This document shows, in pieces, positions 5,789-6,569 of a stretch of 6,569 nucleotides of DNA. Location: contig CAZALT010000187.1 of the NCBI GenBank assembly GCA_964485515.1, positions 1-6,569 of the forward strand. Direction: 5' to 3'. Below the pieces are notes generated by a model, which ran no database searches, was not told the DNA's origin, and was given only the letters and a program-made list of their open reading frames with translations. The DNA comes from CAZALT01 sp964485515. GTDB lineage: Bacteria; Actinomycetota; Acidimicrobiia; Acidimicrobiales; Acidimicrobilacustridaceae. The position numbers were made by a program, and so were the translations under genes. Position 1 is the first letter of the stretch, and each line of letters starts with the position of its first letter.

Positions 5789-6569
5789 TCAGCCCGCGTT
5801 CGGGTCCCACCAGGAGTAGCCCTCGAGGAACGGATCGGGTTCGATCGGCTCGCCCGAGTCCCACACGATGTCGAACTGGTTCTCGGTGTTGATCTGACCG
5901 ATGAGGCCGGTCTTGGCGATGTGGTGGTTGTCGCCGTCGATCGTGACGAGGCCCTCCGGGGCTTGGAACGTCACCCCGTCCGAGGCTTCGTTGACGGCAT
6001 CGACGCAGAACGAACCGGCCTTCTCCACGATGTTCTTGTAGAGGTAGAGCGACACGTAGGCGGCCTGCATCGGATCAGACGTGGGGCGATCGGCACCGAA
6101 CTTGTCCTGGAACGCCGCGATGAACGCCTCGTTCTCCGGGTTCTCGACGCTCTGGAAGTAGTTCCAGGCGGCGAACTGACCGGTGAGGTCGGCGCCCATG
6201 GACGGGGCCTCTTCCTCGGCGATGGACACGGAGATGATCGGCGAGTTGTTCGCGCCCAACCCCGCCTCGGTGTAGGCCTTGATGAAGCCCACGTTCGACG
6301 AGCCGTTGATCGTGTTGAACACGAAGTCGGGCTTGGCCGCCGCGATCTTGGCGACCTGGGTCGTCCAGTCGTCGCTGTCGAGCGGCACGTACTCCTCACC
6401 GACGATCTCGATGTCGAGCTCGGCGGCGTACTGCTTGATGATCTTGTTGGCCGTGCGGGGGAACACGTAGTCGGAGCCGGCAAGGAACAGCGTCTTGACG
6501 CCCTTGTCCTTGAGGAAGTCCATGGCCGGGATGATCTGCTGGTTGGTCGTGGCGCCCGTGTAGTAGATG
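5789..6569 (-). CDS. urtA: Urea-type ABC transporter substrate-binding protein UrtA (5' truncated by window edge)
   Basis: Only the C-terminal 259 residues are in the window; the frame is open to base 6568 and begins IYYTGATTNQQIIPAMDFL, a UrtA family stretch, so the ATG at 6523 is internal and not a start. Compared with typical UrtA proteins of about 400-440 residues, some 150-180 residues, including the secretion signal and most of the N-terminal lobe, lie outside. Strong family matches are GSDYVFPRTANKIIKQY, GEEYVPLDSDDW, AKPDFVFNTINGSSNVGFIKAY, ISVSIAEEE, AAWNYFQSVENPENEAF, TSDPMQAAYV, APEGLVTIDGDNHHIAK and GQINTENQFDIVW. The protein is a type I periplasmic-binding fold that captures the solute outside the membrane, in an actinobacterium probably as a lipoprotein. 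It is the first gene of the operon, so its promoter and any nitrogen-control site lie upstream of the window. Urea is the likely ligand; short amides bound by close relatives (the FmdD type) cannot be excluded. Confidence 0.93.
   Translation of the reverse strand, partial: IYYTGATTNQQIIPAMDFLKDKGVKTLFLAGSDYVFPRTANKIIKQYAAELDIEIVGEEYVPLDSDDWTTQVAKIAAAKPDFVFNTINGSSNVGFIKAYTEAGLGANNSPIISVSIAEEEAPSMGADLTGQFAAWNYFQSVENPENEAFIAAFQDKFGADRPTSDPMQAAYVSLYLYKNIVEKAGSFCVDAVNEASDGVTFQAPEGLVTIDGDNHHIAKTGLIGQINTENQFDIVWDSGEPIEPDPFLEGYSWWDPNAG

Noticed and set aside
2039..6569. Assignment as a branched-chain amino acid (Liv) transporter
   Set aside because: The HGQKQWLE signature of the first ATPase, DEPTEGIQP of the second, the UrtB NMANGEF motif and the UrtA stretches all point to the urea/short-amide group, and the gene order is that of urtABCDE.

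Overview
The window looks like a chromosomal segment of a high-GC actinobacterium. The GC-rich third codon positions, the dense gene packing and, above all, an S-(hydroxymethyl)mycothiol dehydrogenase support this, because mycothiol is the low-molecular-weight thiol of Actinobacteria. The species cannot be fixed from the sequence. The mixture of features would suit a deep-branching group such as the Acidimicrobiia, but that is a guess.

All five complete membrane-transport and enzyme units plus the partial urtA are read on the minus strand, so the gene order in transcription runs from high to low coordinates. From 6569 down to 2039 lies a urea-type ABC transporter operon in the canonical order urtA-urtB-urtC-urtD-urtE. 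The 5' end of urtA (signal peptide and N-terminal lobe) lies beyond the window. urtB/urtC and urtC/urtD overlap by 4 bases (ATGA) and urtD/urtE by 8 bases, so these genes are probably translationally coupled. urtA is set apart from urtB by a 151-base gap holding a perfect 13-bp hairpin and an 11-bp direct repeat that runs up to the urtB start codon.

After a 149-base gap (1890-2038) comes a second minus-strand pair. The first gene is a 371-residue mycothiol-dependent formaldehyde dehydrogenase (mscR/adhE2 type). It overlaps by one base (TGATG) a 210-residue metallo-beta-lactamase-fold hydrolase. The dehydrogenase should oxidise S-hydroxymethylmycothiol to S-formylmycothiol, and the hydrolase is well placed to release formate and mycothiol; that last step is inference.

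The first 141 bases hold what appears to be the last 13 codons of a convergent plus-strand gene, a GC-rich terminator-like hairpin, and a low-complexity stretch. No RNA genes, CRISPR arrays, insertion sequences or origins were seen. The gene content is largely conventional. The points worth a second look are the urtA-urtB junction, some sequence oddities in UrtD and UrtC, and the placement of a formaldehyde-detoxification pair, rather than urease genes, directly downstream of the transporter.
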